A stretch of DNA of 40,734 bases, from the NCBI GenBank assembly GCA_020630595.1, contig JAHDBC010000002.1:1-40734 (forward strand). Reading direction: 5' to 3'. Each line of letters starts with the position of its first letter. The stretch's first letter is position 1. Both the position numbers and the translations under genes were made by a program. The stretch comes from Planktomarina sp. (GTDB lineage Bacteria; Pseudomonadota; Alphaproteobacteria; Rhodobacterales; Rhodobacteraceae). This document shows positions 34,937 through 40,734 of the stretch, piece after piece. The notes under the pieces were generated by a model. The model saw only the letters and a program-made list of their open reading frames with translations, was not told where the DNA came from and did not search any database.

Positions 34937-35611
34937 ATGCACATTGATATGACGTCAGACTTCGTGATTGCGGTGCTTGTGGCCGGTGGGCGTGGGGAAC
35001 GCGCCGGGGGCGATGGCCCCAAACAGTGGCAAACACTGTGCGGGCGACGCGTTGCTGACTGGACCGTTCAAATTTTCGCAGATCATCCGAGGGTCGACCG
35101 GCTGGTCGTTGTTCATCATCCCGAAGACGAAAGCGACGCTTTGTCTTTGGTGGGCGTAGACGCATTGGTTGCAGGCGGCGCAACCCGGGCCGCATCGGTT
35201 CAGGCGGGTCTTGATGCCGCACGGGCCTTTGGCACAGGGTTCGTTTTGATCCACGATATGGCACGGCCCTGTCTGCGCCCTGATCTGATCGACGATTGCC
35301 TGGACCATGCGCGCGCATCTGGCGCGGCGGCCCTTGCCCTGCCGGTTACAGACGCCCTGTGGAAAGGCGAAAACGGCGCTGTCGCGCGCACAGTCCCACG
35401 CGACGGGCTATACCGCGCACAGACACCGCAGTGTTTTCGCCTTGATGACATCATCGCCGCCCATGCCAGTGCTGATCCAGATGCGGCGGACGATGTTGCG
35501 GTCGCGCAAGCTGCAGGAATGACGGTTGCCATCGTGCGTGGCAGTGAAGACAACATAAAGATAACCTATCCGCAGGATTTCGACCGTGCGGCGCGCATAT
35601 TGGGGCAATAG
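34937..35611 (+). CDS. ispD: 2-C-methyl-D-erythritol 4-phosphate cytidylyltransferase
   Basis: IspD transfers CMP to methylerythritol phosphate in the non-mevalonate isoprenoid pathway. The 224-residue protein has the nucleotidyltransferase signature VLVAGGRGERAGGDGPKQW near the N terminus, IHDMARPCL near residue 110, and DDVAVAQAAG and EDNIKITYPQDF near the C terminus. The ATG at 34937 or 34949 could be the start; neither has a good ribosome site. It abuts ispF directly (TAG-ATG). In many alphaproteobacteria IspD and IspF are one fused protein; here they are two genes. Confidence 0.95.
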   Translation: MHIDMTSDFVIAVLVAGGRGERAGGDGPKQWQTLCGRRVADWTVQIFADHPRVDRLVVVHHPEDESDALSLVGVDALVAGGATRAASVQAGLDAARAFGTGFVLIHDMARPCLRPDLIDDCLDHARASGAAALALPVTDALWKGENGAVARTVPRDGLYRAQTPQCFRLDDIIAAHASADPDAADDVAVAQAAGMTVAIVRGSEDNIKITYPQDFDRAARILGQ

Positions 35612-36097
35612 ATGAAGTTCAGAGTTGGCAATGGATACGACGTTCACAAGTTCGGACCCGGATCAGAAGTGATTTTATGCGGCGTTCGTGTGCCACATAC
35701 AGCCGCTTTGATGGGGCATTCCGATGCCGATGTTTCCATGCATGCGGTCACGGATGCGCTTTACGGTGCGTTGGCAGACGGCGATATCGGTCAGCATTTC
35801 CCCCCATCCGATCCACAATGGAAGGGCGCGGCGAGTGACATCTTCTTGAAACACGCGGTGCAACGTGTTGCAGACCGTGGTTTTGACATTGCGAATGTCG
35901 ATTGCACCATCGTTTGCGAATACCCAAAGATTGGCCCAGTGGCGCAAGCGATGCGCGAAAACATGGCGGCGCTGATGGGCTTGGACGTGGGTCAGGTCAG
36001 CGTAAAGGCGACCACATCCGAAAAGCTGGGCTTTACCGGCCGTGAAGAAGGCATCGCAGCCGTGGCAACCGTCGCACTGGTGGGGGCATCGACATGA
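35612..36097 (+). CDS. ispF: 2-C-methyl-D-erythritol 2,4-cyclodiphosphate synthase
   Basis: IspF cyclises CDP-methylerythritol phosphate and releases CMP, two steps after IspD in isoprenoid synthesis. The 161-residue trimeric enzyme shows the zinc ligands Asp10, His12 (GYDVHKF) and His44. It also has the GHSDADV motif (35-41), [13 protein letters not shown] in the middle, and [16 protein letters not shown] at the C-terminal active-site loop. It starts immediately after the ispD stop and overlaps pgpA by ATGA, so translation is coupled through the operon. Confidence 0.98.
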   Translation: MKFRVGNGYDVHKFGPGSEVILCGVRVPHTAALMGHSDADVSMHAVTDALYGALADGDIGQHFPPSDPQWKGAASDIFLKHAVQRVADRGFDIANVDCTIVCEYPKIGPVAQAMRENMAALMGLDVGQVSVKATTSEKLGFTGREEGIAAVATVALVGAST

Positions 36098-36582
36098 TGG
36101 CGCGGCTGATCGCAACGGTGTTTTATGTGGGATATCTGCGCCCTGCCCCGGGCACATGGGGATCGTTGGTTGCGTTCCCCATCGGCTGGATCTTTTTCGC
36201 GATCCATCCGCTGTTGTTCTTTGCGGCCATCCCCATCGGGTTTGTGAAAGGCGTTTGGGCAACCGGAAAAATGGCCGAAGGCGCAGATGATCCAGACAAA
36301 TCCGAAATCGTGATTGATGAGGTGATCGGCCAATGGATCGCGCTTTTGCCTGTTGTAGTCGGATCCATGCATGCGGGTGCATCAATCTTTGCCCTTTGGC
36401 CGGGTCTGATCGCAGCTTTTGCGTTGTTTCGGCTATTTGATATCTGGAAACCCGGCCCGATCGGGGCCGCGGATCGGCGCAAGGATCGCATTGGTGTGAT
36501 GTTGGATGATGTCTATGCCGGGATCGCCGCGGCGATTTGCGTGGGTGTTTTGGCTGCATTGGTTCATGGGTTCATCGGGTGA
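36094..36582 (+). CDS. pgpA: Phosphatidylglycerophosphatase A
   Basis: PgpA is an inner-membrane enzyme that removes phosphate from phosphatidylglycerophosphate to make phosphatidylglycerol. The 162 residues include [13 protein letters not shown] (18-30), the acidic VIDEVIGQW motif near residue 73, and [10 protein letters not shown] near 112. Several hydrophobic helices are present. The start overlaps ispF by ATGA; a second ATG follows at 36097. The stop overlaps cinA by GTGA. Its place between isoprenoid genes and cinA is a common alphaproteobacterial order. Confidence 0.95.
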   Translation: MMARLIATVFYVGYLRPAPGTWGSLVAFPIGWIFFAIHPLLFFAAIPIGFVKGVWATGKMAEGADDPDKSEIVIDEVIGQWIALLPVVVGSMHAGASIFALWPGLIAAFALFRLFDIWKPGPIGAADRRKDRIGVMLDDVYAGIAAAICVGVLAALVHGFIG

Positions 36583-37055
36583 CAATCGCGGGCGACATTT
36601 TGCGACTGGCCGAACAGCGCGGCTGGACGATCACGACCGCAGAAAGCTGTACTGGCGGGATGATCGCGGCCGCATTGACGGATTTGCCGGGAAGTTCTGC
36701 TATTTTTGAACGGGGTTTTGTGACCTATTCCAACGCCGCCAAGATCGATATGCTGCAGGTTCAGCCCGCCACACTCGCGGCACATGGCGCCGTTTCTGAA
36801 GAAGTCGCGGGCGAAATGGCCGCCGGGGCTGCACGGGCCAGCGGGGCCCAGATTGCAGTCGCCGTATCAGGGATCGCAGGACCCGGCGGGTCTGATCACA
36901 AACCAGAAGGCCGCGTGTGTTTTGGCATGTTTGTCGGCGGCACAATACAACGTCAGACGGTCGAATTCGGCGCCATTGGCCGGGACAAAGTCCGTGAATC
37001 AGCGCGCGATCATGCCTTGGGCCTGATTTTGCAAGCTCTGCAATCCGCCCACTAA
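36579..37055 (+). CDS. CinA C-terminal domain protein (nicotinamide-nucleotide amidase type)
   Basis: The 158-residue protein is the stand-alone CinA C-terminal domain. Members of this family deamidate NMN to nicotinate mononucleotide (PncC). The signature TTAESCTGGMIAAALTDLPG lies near residues 17-36, followed by FVTYSNAAKIDML and the core VSGIAGPGGSDHKPEG near 105-120. The GTG start at 36579 forms a GTGA overlap with pgpA. An upstream in-frame ATG at 36537 would read out of the pgpA coding region and is unlikely. It is the last gene of the ispD operon; the terminator at 37117-37148 follows. Confidence 0.93.
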   Translation: MTIAGDILRLAEQRGWTITTAESCTGGMIAAALTDLPGSSAIFERGFVTYSNAAKIDMLQVQPATLAAHGAVSEEVAGEMAAGAARASGAQIAVAVSGIAGPGGSDHKPEGRVCFGMFVGGTIQRQTVEFGAIGRDKVRESARDHALGLILQALQSAH

Positions 37056-37116
37056 TCTGGCAACGCTGCAATCAAACCGCACAAAAAGTAATCGTTTTTT
37101 GCATTGTCTTATTTTT

Positions 37117-37148
37117 GGGCGGTGGCAAATGCCGCTGCCCTTTGTTTT
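37117..37148 (+). terminator. Intrinsic terminator after cinA, inside the amt leader
   Basis: The arms GGGCGGTGGC (37117-37126) and GCCGCTGCCC (37131-37140) pair over 10 bp (two G-T) around an AAAT loop. TTTGTTTT follows. It lies 61 nt past the cinA stop and about 50 nt before the amt ATG. Confidence 0.75.
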
Positions 37149-37158
37149 GGCATTTGCC
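37124..37158 (+). repeat. 10-bp inverted repeat in the amt leader (possible antiterminator or operator)
   Basis: GGCAAATGCC (37124-37133) and its exact inverse GGCATTTGCC (37149-37158) are 15 nt apart. The left arm overlaps the terminator stem, so the two RNA structures exclude each other. As DNA it could instead be a regulator binding site. Confidence 0.6.
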
Positions 37159-37198
37159 TGTCGTTTCACCGCACCTGACATTTATCGGAGGGGAAACA

Positions 37199-38380
37199 AT
37201 GAACGCAGCTGACACTGCATGGATCATCGTCGCCACGGCGTTGGTTCTATTCATGACATTGCCGGGGCTTGCGCTGTTCTATGGCGGCCTTGTGCGCGCG
37301 CGCAACGTGCTGAGCGTCTTTATGCACACCTTTACCATCGCCTGCTTGATGAGCGTGCTGTGGCTGGCGCTTGGCTATTCGATCGCTTTTGGCGACGGGA
37401 ACGCATTCTGGGGCGGGTTGGGCAAAGCGTTCTTTGCCGGGATCACAGAAGATACCGCTGCGGGCAACCTGCCAGAGGTTTTGTTCGCAGCCTTTCAAAT
37501 GACGTTCGCCATAATCACGCCGGCACTGATCGTTGGTGCTTTTGTGGAACGCATCAGCTTTGCCTTTGTCTGCGTGTTTTCATCTATCTGGATGCTGGTG
37601 GTTTACGCGCCGGTCGTTCATTGGATTTGGGGCGGCGGTCTGCTTGCTGGGGAAGATTGGTCTTTGTTTGCCAATGGGGTGAATGACTTTGCCGGTGGCA
37701 TCGTTGTCCACCAGACAGCCGGTCTTGCGGCGCTGCTGCTTGCTTTCTTTCTGGGGCCGCGGTCTGATAAATCAAAACCGCCGCACAATCCCGGCATGGT
37801 GATGATTGGCGCTGCGATGCTGTGGGTTGGTTGGTTCGGATTCAATGGCGGATCAGAATTGGCGGCCAATGGGTCTGCCGCCATGGCCCTGACAGTCACG
37901 CATATTTCTGCGGCCACGGCATCCCTGACATGGGCCTTGTGGGAACGCATCCGGTTCGGGAAATCATCTTTGGTGGGGATCGTGACCGGCACGATTGCAG
38001 GCTTGGCGTCGATCACACCAGCATCCGGGTCTGTTGGCCCTGTCGAAGCGTTGATCATCGGCGGCGTCGCTGGGATCATGTGTCAGGAATTGTGCGGGAT
38101 CGTGAAGAACGCCCTAAAGATTGACGACACATTGGATGTGTTTGCCGTGCACGGCGTTGGCGGCATGTTTGGCATTATCATGCTGGCGGTCTTTGGGCAT
38201 GCCGGGTGGACCGAACAACTGGGTGGTTTGCTGGTGGTCGGTGCCTACACACTTGTCGCGACAACCGCGATCATCCTGATCGTGAAAATCTTTGTGCCAT
38301 TGCGCGTCAGCAAAGAAGATGAACAACAGGGTCTGGATATCACCTCGCACGGTGAACGGGCCTATGACATGACATCCTGA
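37199..38380 (+). CDS. amtB: Ammonium transporter Amt
   Basis: Amt is an inner-membrane ammonium channel used under nitrogen limitation. The 393-residue protein has about eleven membrane helices. It carries the two pore histidines, His171 in VVHQTAG and His318 in FAVHGVGGMFG, and the signature GGSELAANGSAA. It starts directly with the first helix, without the signal peptide seen in E. coli AmtB, and is therefore short. A strong GGAGGGG site precedes the ATG. Unusually for the family, no glnK lies next to it. It is 3.4 kb from the ntr cluster, which probably controls it. Its leader holds a terminator and an alternative pairing. Confidence 0.96.
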   Translation: MNAADTAWIIVATALVLFMTLPGLALFYGGLVRARNVLSVFMHTFTIACLMSVLWLALGYSIAFGDGNAFWGGLGKAFFAGITEDTAAGNLPEVLFAAFQMTFAIITPALIVGAFVERISFAFVCVFSSIWMLVVYAPVVHWIWGGGLLAGEDWSLFANGVNDFAGGIVVHQTAGLAALLLAFFLGPRSDKSKPPHNPGMVMIGAAMLWVGWFGFNGGSELAANGSAAMALTVTHISAATASLTWALWERIRFGKSSLVGIVTGTIAGLASITPASGSVGPVEALIIGGVAGIMCQELCGIVKNALKIDDTLDVFAVHGVGGMFGIIMLAVFGHAGWTEQLGGLLVVGAYTLVATTAIILIVKIFVPLRVSKEDEQQGLDITSHGERAYDMTS

Positions 38381-38396
38381 TCGGATTGAAATGCGC

Positions 38397-38436
38397 AAAC
38401 GGCCGCCTGCACAAGCTGTAGGCGGCCGTTTTGTTT
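38397..38436 (+). terminator. Strong intrinsic terminator of amt
   Basis: A 15-bp stem (AAACGGCCGCCTGCA with TGTAGGCGGCCGTTT, one G-T) closes a 5-nt loop. It is followed by TTGTTTA. It lies between amt and the convergent ratA-like gene and may also block opposite transcription. Confidence 0.92.
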
Positions 38437-38881
38437 ACTGGCCGTACAATTCGTTGGCCCGGCGTTCAAAGGCACGCACAATGCGTTGCATCGCTTCGTT
38501 GAACACAACGCCGATCACGCCCTGCAAGATCGCGTTCTTGAATTCGAAATCCACATAAAACCGAACATTGCAGCCGCCGTCGACATCTTCGAATTGCCAA
38601 TCAGATTTCATATATTTGAAGGGACCATCGATATATTCGGTGTCGATCTTCTTTTGATCGGGCCACAGCACCACGCGACTGCCGAACCGTTCACGAAACA
38701 CTTTGAAACTGATCACCAGATCCGCTTCCATTAAGGTGTTGTCGCCGCGATCTGTTGTTTTGCGGATTCGTGCAGCGGCGCACCACGGAATGAACTGCGG
38801 ATACTGCGCCACGTCTGCGACCAGATCATACATCTGCTGGGCAGAGTATGGCAGTTTTCGTGTCTCCGTGTGGGTCGGCAT
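38435..38881 (-). CDS. Coq10/RatA-like START-domain protein (ubiquinone-binding)
   Basis: The 148-residue protein belongs to the polyketide-cyclase/START family close to Coq10 and RatA. It begins [21 protein letters not shown], continues [12 protein letters not shown], and has the hydrophobic-cavity strands ending [17 protein letters not shown]. Bacterial Coq10-like proteins are thought to bind ubiquinone or its precursors and assist its use in the membrane; E. coli RatA was described as a ribosome-association toxin. The first role is more likely in this group, and I cannot separate them from sequence. ATG 38881 was chosen from the family start. Confidence 0.9.
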   Translation of the reverse strand: MPTHTETRKLPYSAQQMYDLVADVAQYPQFIPWCAAARIRKTTDRGDNTLMEADLVISFKVFRERFGSRVVLWPDQKKIDTEYIDGPFKYMKSDWQFEDVDGGCNVRFYVDFEFKNAILQGVIGVVFNEAMQRIVRAFERRANELYGQ

Positions 38882-38947
38882 GGCAAATCCCTGTATCAAA
38901 CTGACCTGTCATGTCGTAAACAAACACAAAAAATGCAAGAGGACGAC

Positions 38948-39499
38948 ATGGCCCAGCGACCCTATGTCATTGATCAGATGATTTCCGCAAAATCAATTGC
39001 CGCGCAGGTGGAAACGCTTGCAGCCGCCATCACGCAAGATTTCAAAGACACGGACAAATTGGTGGTCGTGGGGTTGTTGCGGGGGTCGTTTATTTTCATT
39101 GCCGATCTGGTGCGGGAAATTGATTTGCCCATCGAAGTTGATTTTCTGGAAGTCAGCTCCTACGGGGATGCAATGGAATCGTCGCGCGAGGTTCGAATAT
39201 TGAAAGACCTGCGCGGCGCGATCGAAGGCCGGGATGTTCTGATTGTCGAAGATATTGTGGATACGGGGCACACAATGGTTGGGGTTTCCGCGCATATCGA
39301 ACAGCGCAACCCCGCACGTTTTCGCACCGCCGCGCTGTTGGACAAACCGTCGCGCCGCGAAGTTGACATAAAAGCCGATTATATTGGCTTTGAAATTCCT
39401 GACGAATTTGTGGTTGGGTATGGCATCGATTATGCGCAGCGAAACCGAAACCTGCCCTACATCGGCAAAGTGCGGTTCACAGACGAGGTGCGATCATGA
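38948..39499 (+). CDS. hpt: Hypoxanthine phosphoribosyltransferase
   Basis: This cytosolic purine salvage enzyme converts hypoxanthine (and guanine) plus PRPP to the nucleotide. The 183 residues contain the PRPP-binding loop [14 protein letters not shown] near 98-111, [18 protein letters not shown] near 39-56, and the flexible loop VSSYG near 70. AAGAGGACG precedes the ATG at 38948; a longer frame begins inside the divergent ratA-like gene and is not real. It overlaps a small membrane-protein gene by ATGA. Confidence 0.96.
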   Translation: MAQRPYVIDQMISAKSIAAQVETLAAAITQDFKDTDKLVVVGLLRGSFIFIADLVREIDLPIEVDFLEVSSYGDAMESSREVRILKDLRGAIEGRDVLIVEDIVDTGHTMVGVSAHIEQRNPARFRTAALLDKPSRREVDIKADYIGFEIPDEFVVGYGIDYAQRNRNLPYIGKVRFTDEVRS

Positions 39500-39702
39500 A
39501 TATTCTTTGGTTCATGCGGATGGCGCGCATGGTGCGCAATCCCCCGTCCAAGGAACGTGTGATGATGGTCGTTGGTGTGGTCGCTATTGCAGGCGGGTTG
39601 ATTGCCGTTGAACTGTTAGGGTTCTGGCCGGATTGGCTTTCGGTCAACAACAATTCACCCCGTGGGGTAATGCCCAAAAATCTGCCAACGCTTGCGGAAT
39701 AA
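39496..39702 (+). CDS. Small single-span membrane protein, unknown
   Basis: The 68-residue protein is coupled to hpt by an ATGA overlap. It has a basic N terminus ([15 protein letters not shown]), one hydrophobic helix (about residues 22-44, [20 protein letters not shown]) and a polar C-terminal tail rich in Asn and Pro. By the positive-inside rule the N terminus is cytoplasmic. I do not recognise the family. The overlap and the clean helix make it a real gene. Its stop directly abuts that of the convergent lipA. Confidence 0.8.
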   Translation: MNILWFMRMARMVRNPPSKERVMMVVGVVAIAGGLIAVELLGFWPDWLSVNNNSPRGVMPKNLPTLAE

Positions 39703-40653
39703 TCAGCTTCCCAGTTTCGCCATCCTCGCATCGCGCAACCGCACGAAATCATCACCAGCATGATAGGATGACCGCGTCAACGGCGTGGCAGAAACCATCA
39801 AAAATCCCTTGCCCCAGGCCGCTTTTTCATAACCTGCGAATTCTTCTGGCGTCACAAACCGGTCCACGCGGTGGTGTTTGGGGGTGGGTTGCAGATACTG
39901 ACCGATGGTCAGAAAATCGATATCGGCAGCACGCATATCGTCCATCACCTGATGCACCGCCTGCCGGTCTTCGCCCAGGCCCACCATGATCCCGGATTTG
40001 GTGAATATCGAAGGATCGCGATCTTTGACCCGCTGCAGCAAACGCAACGAATGGAAATAACGTGCCCCGGGCCGCACTTCAGGATACAGCCCCGGCACGG
40101 TTTCAAGGTTGTGATTGAACACGTCCGGGCGCGCATCCACGACAACATCCAGCGCACTATCATCACAGCGCAGAAAATCCGGGGTCAGAATTTCGATGGT
40201 TGTTGTGGGCGATTGGCGGCGCACGGCCCGGATGGTCTGCGCAAAATGTTCAGCGCCACCATCTTCCACGTCATCACGATCGACAGATGTGATCACCACG
40301 TGGTTCAATCCCAATTTCTTGACCGCATCGGCAACACGCCCGGGTTCAAAGACATCCAATGCTTCGGGTGGTTTGCCGGTTGCAATGTTGCAGAACGTGC
40401 AGGCGCGTGTGCAGACCTCCCCCATGATCATCATGGTTGCGTGTCCTTGGTTCCAGCATTCGCCAACGTTTGGGCAGCCGGCCTCTTCGCACACTGTCAC
40501 CAATTTGTTGTCACGCATGATATCGCGGGTTCTTTGATACCCTTCGCCGACAGGGGCTTTGACGCGGATCCAATCTGGTTTCTTGGGTTGCGGGCTATCG
40601 GGGCGACGCGCCTTTTCCGGATGGCGTTGTTCTGGAATTTTCAAATCACGCAT
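39703..40653 (-). CDS. lipA: Lipoyl synthase
   Basis: LipA is the radical-SAM enzyme that inserts two sulfurs into octanoyl groups on lipoate-dependent enzymes such as pyruvate dehydrogenase. The 316 residues have the auxiliary cluster cysteines Cys55, Cys60 and Cys66 ([12 protein letters not shown]). The SAM cluster is Cys81, Cys85 and Cys88 (CTRACTFC). The RSSYHAG motif near residues 294-300 carries the serine ligand. The ATG at 40653 has a strong GGAGG site; a GTG at 40668 would lie upstream of it. Two overlapping inverted repeats lie about 55-80 nt upstream, at the window edge. Confidence 0.98.
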   Translation of the reverse strand: MRDLKIPEQRHPEKARRPDSPQPKKPDWIRVKAPVGEGYQRTRDIMRDNKLVTVCEEAGCPNVGECWNQGHATMMIMGEVCTRACTFCNIATGKPPEALDVFEPGRVADAVKKLGLNHVVITSVDRDDVEDGGAEHFAQTIRAVRRQSPTTTIEILTPDFLRCDDSALDVVVDARPDVFNHNLETVPGLYPEVRPGARYFHSLRLLQRVKDRDPSIFTKSGIMVGLGEDRQAVHQVMDDMRAADIDFLTIGQYLQPTPKHHRVDRFVTPEEFAGYEKAAWGKGFLMVSATPLTRSSYHAGDDFVRLRDARMAKLGS

Positions 40654-40706
40654 GGGTCGGACCTCCACTTGGAACGGATATATCCTGACCAGTCGCTGGT
40701 TTCCAG

Positions 40707-40734
40707 ATCAGCTGACCACATAGCTGATATGTGG
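40707..40734. repeat. Overlapping inverted repeats upstream of lipA
   Basis: ATCAGCT (40707-40713) is repeated inverted as AGCTGAT (40722-40728). CCACATA (40716-40722) is repeated inverted as TATGTGG (40728-40734). The two cannot fold at once. This could be an operator or a leader structure for lipA, or part of an upstream gene cut off by the window. Confidence 0.5.

Noticed and set aside
37081-37116. Sigma-54 promoter for amt
   Set aside because: No GG-N10-GC match in the leader, and NtrC here lacks the sigma-54 loop.

Overview
The window is chromosomal DNA of an alphaproteobacterium, most likely a marine Rhodobacterales (Roseobacter-group) species. The evidence is the gene order dusB(nifR3)-ntrB-ntrC-ntrY-ntrX-trkA-trkH-hfq-hflX, an NtrC without the sigma-54 contact loop, a HemB with aspartates in place of the zinc cysteines, a BdhA plus patatin pair, and an ArsC plus aquaporin pair. 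All the genes look intact. I see no insertion sequence, prophage, CRISPR array, tRNA or rRNA, so this is mainly core genome with a few accessory cassettes.

Left part (1-13.96 kb). aroQ is followed by a LuxR-type regulator. Leftward rpsB-tsf comes next, then rightward psuK-psuG (pseudouridine breakdown) and a DUF502 membrane protein. Leftward bdhA-patatin (ketone body / polyhydroxybutyrate) is preceded by a striking 10-bp inverted repeat and by a probable independent small RNA with its own promoter and terminator. A family-5 solute-binding protein follows, then arsC-aqpS, an XRE-cupin regulator, and an acyl-adenylating enzyme coupled to a DsbA-family oxidoreductase.

Middle part (13.96-24.7 kb). 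mfd and a small membrane protein are transcribed leftward. hemB and a SYLF-domain lipoprotein go rightward, a beta-hydroxyacid dehydrogenase leftward, and a penicillin-acylase-family Ntn hydrolase rightward. The acylase overlaps leftward hflX tail-to-tail by 74 bp. hfq has a recognisable promoter and a hairpin at the predicted mRNA 5' end.

Right part (24.7-40.7 kb). A long leftward cluster reads dusB, ntrB, ntrC, ntrY, ntrX, trkA, trkH, with hfq-hflX downstream. Nitrogen sensing, redox/nitrogen two-component signalling and potassium uptake are thus linked. Divergently, ispD-ispF-pgpA-cinA forms a tightly coupled operon ending in a terminator. That terminator lies within the leader of an amt ammonium transporter gene and overlaps an alternative 10-bp pairing. 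The region ends with a RatA/Coq10-like protein (leftward), hpt plus a coupled 68-residue membrane protein (rightward), and lipA (leftward).

The DNA is very compact. Most same-strand neighbours overlap by ATGA, GTGA or TGATG, and three convergent pairs share palindromic stop tetramers. The best candidates for new biology are the 74-nt small RNA upstream of bdhA, the amt leader, and an NtrX that, like NtrC, has lost the GAFTGA loop. A LuxR regulator with a degenerate AHL pocket and the deeply overlapping acylase/hflX ends are further candidates. No clearly novel multi-gene system is evident.
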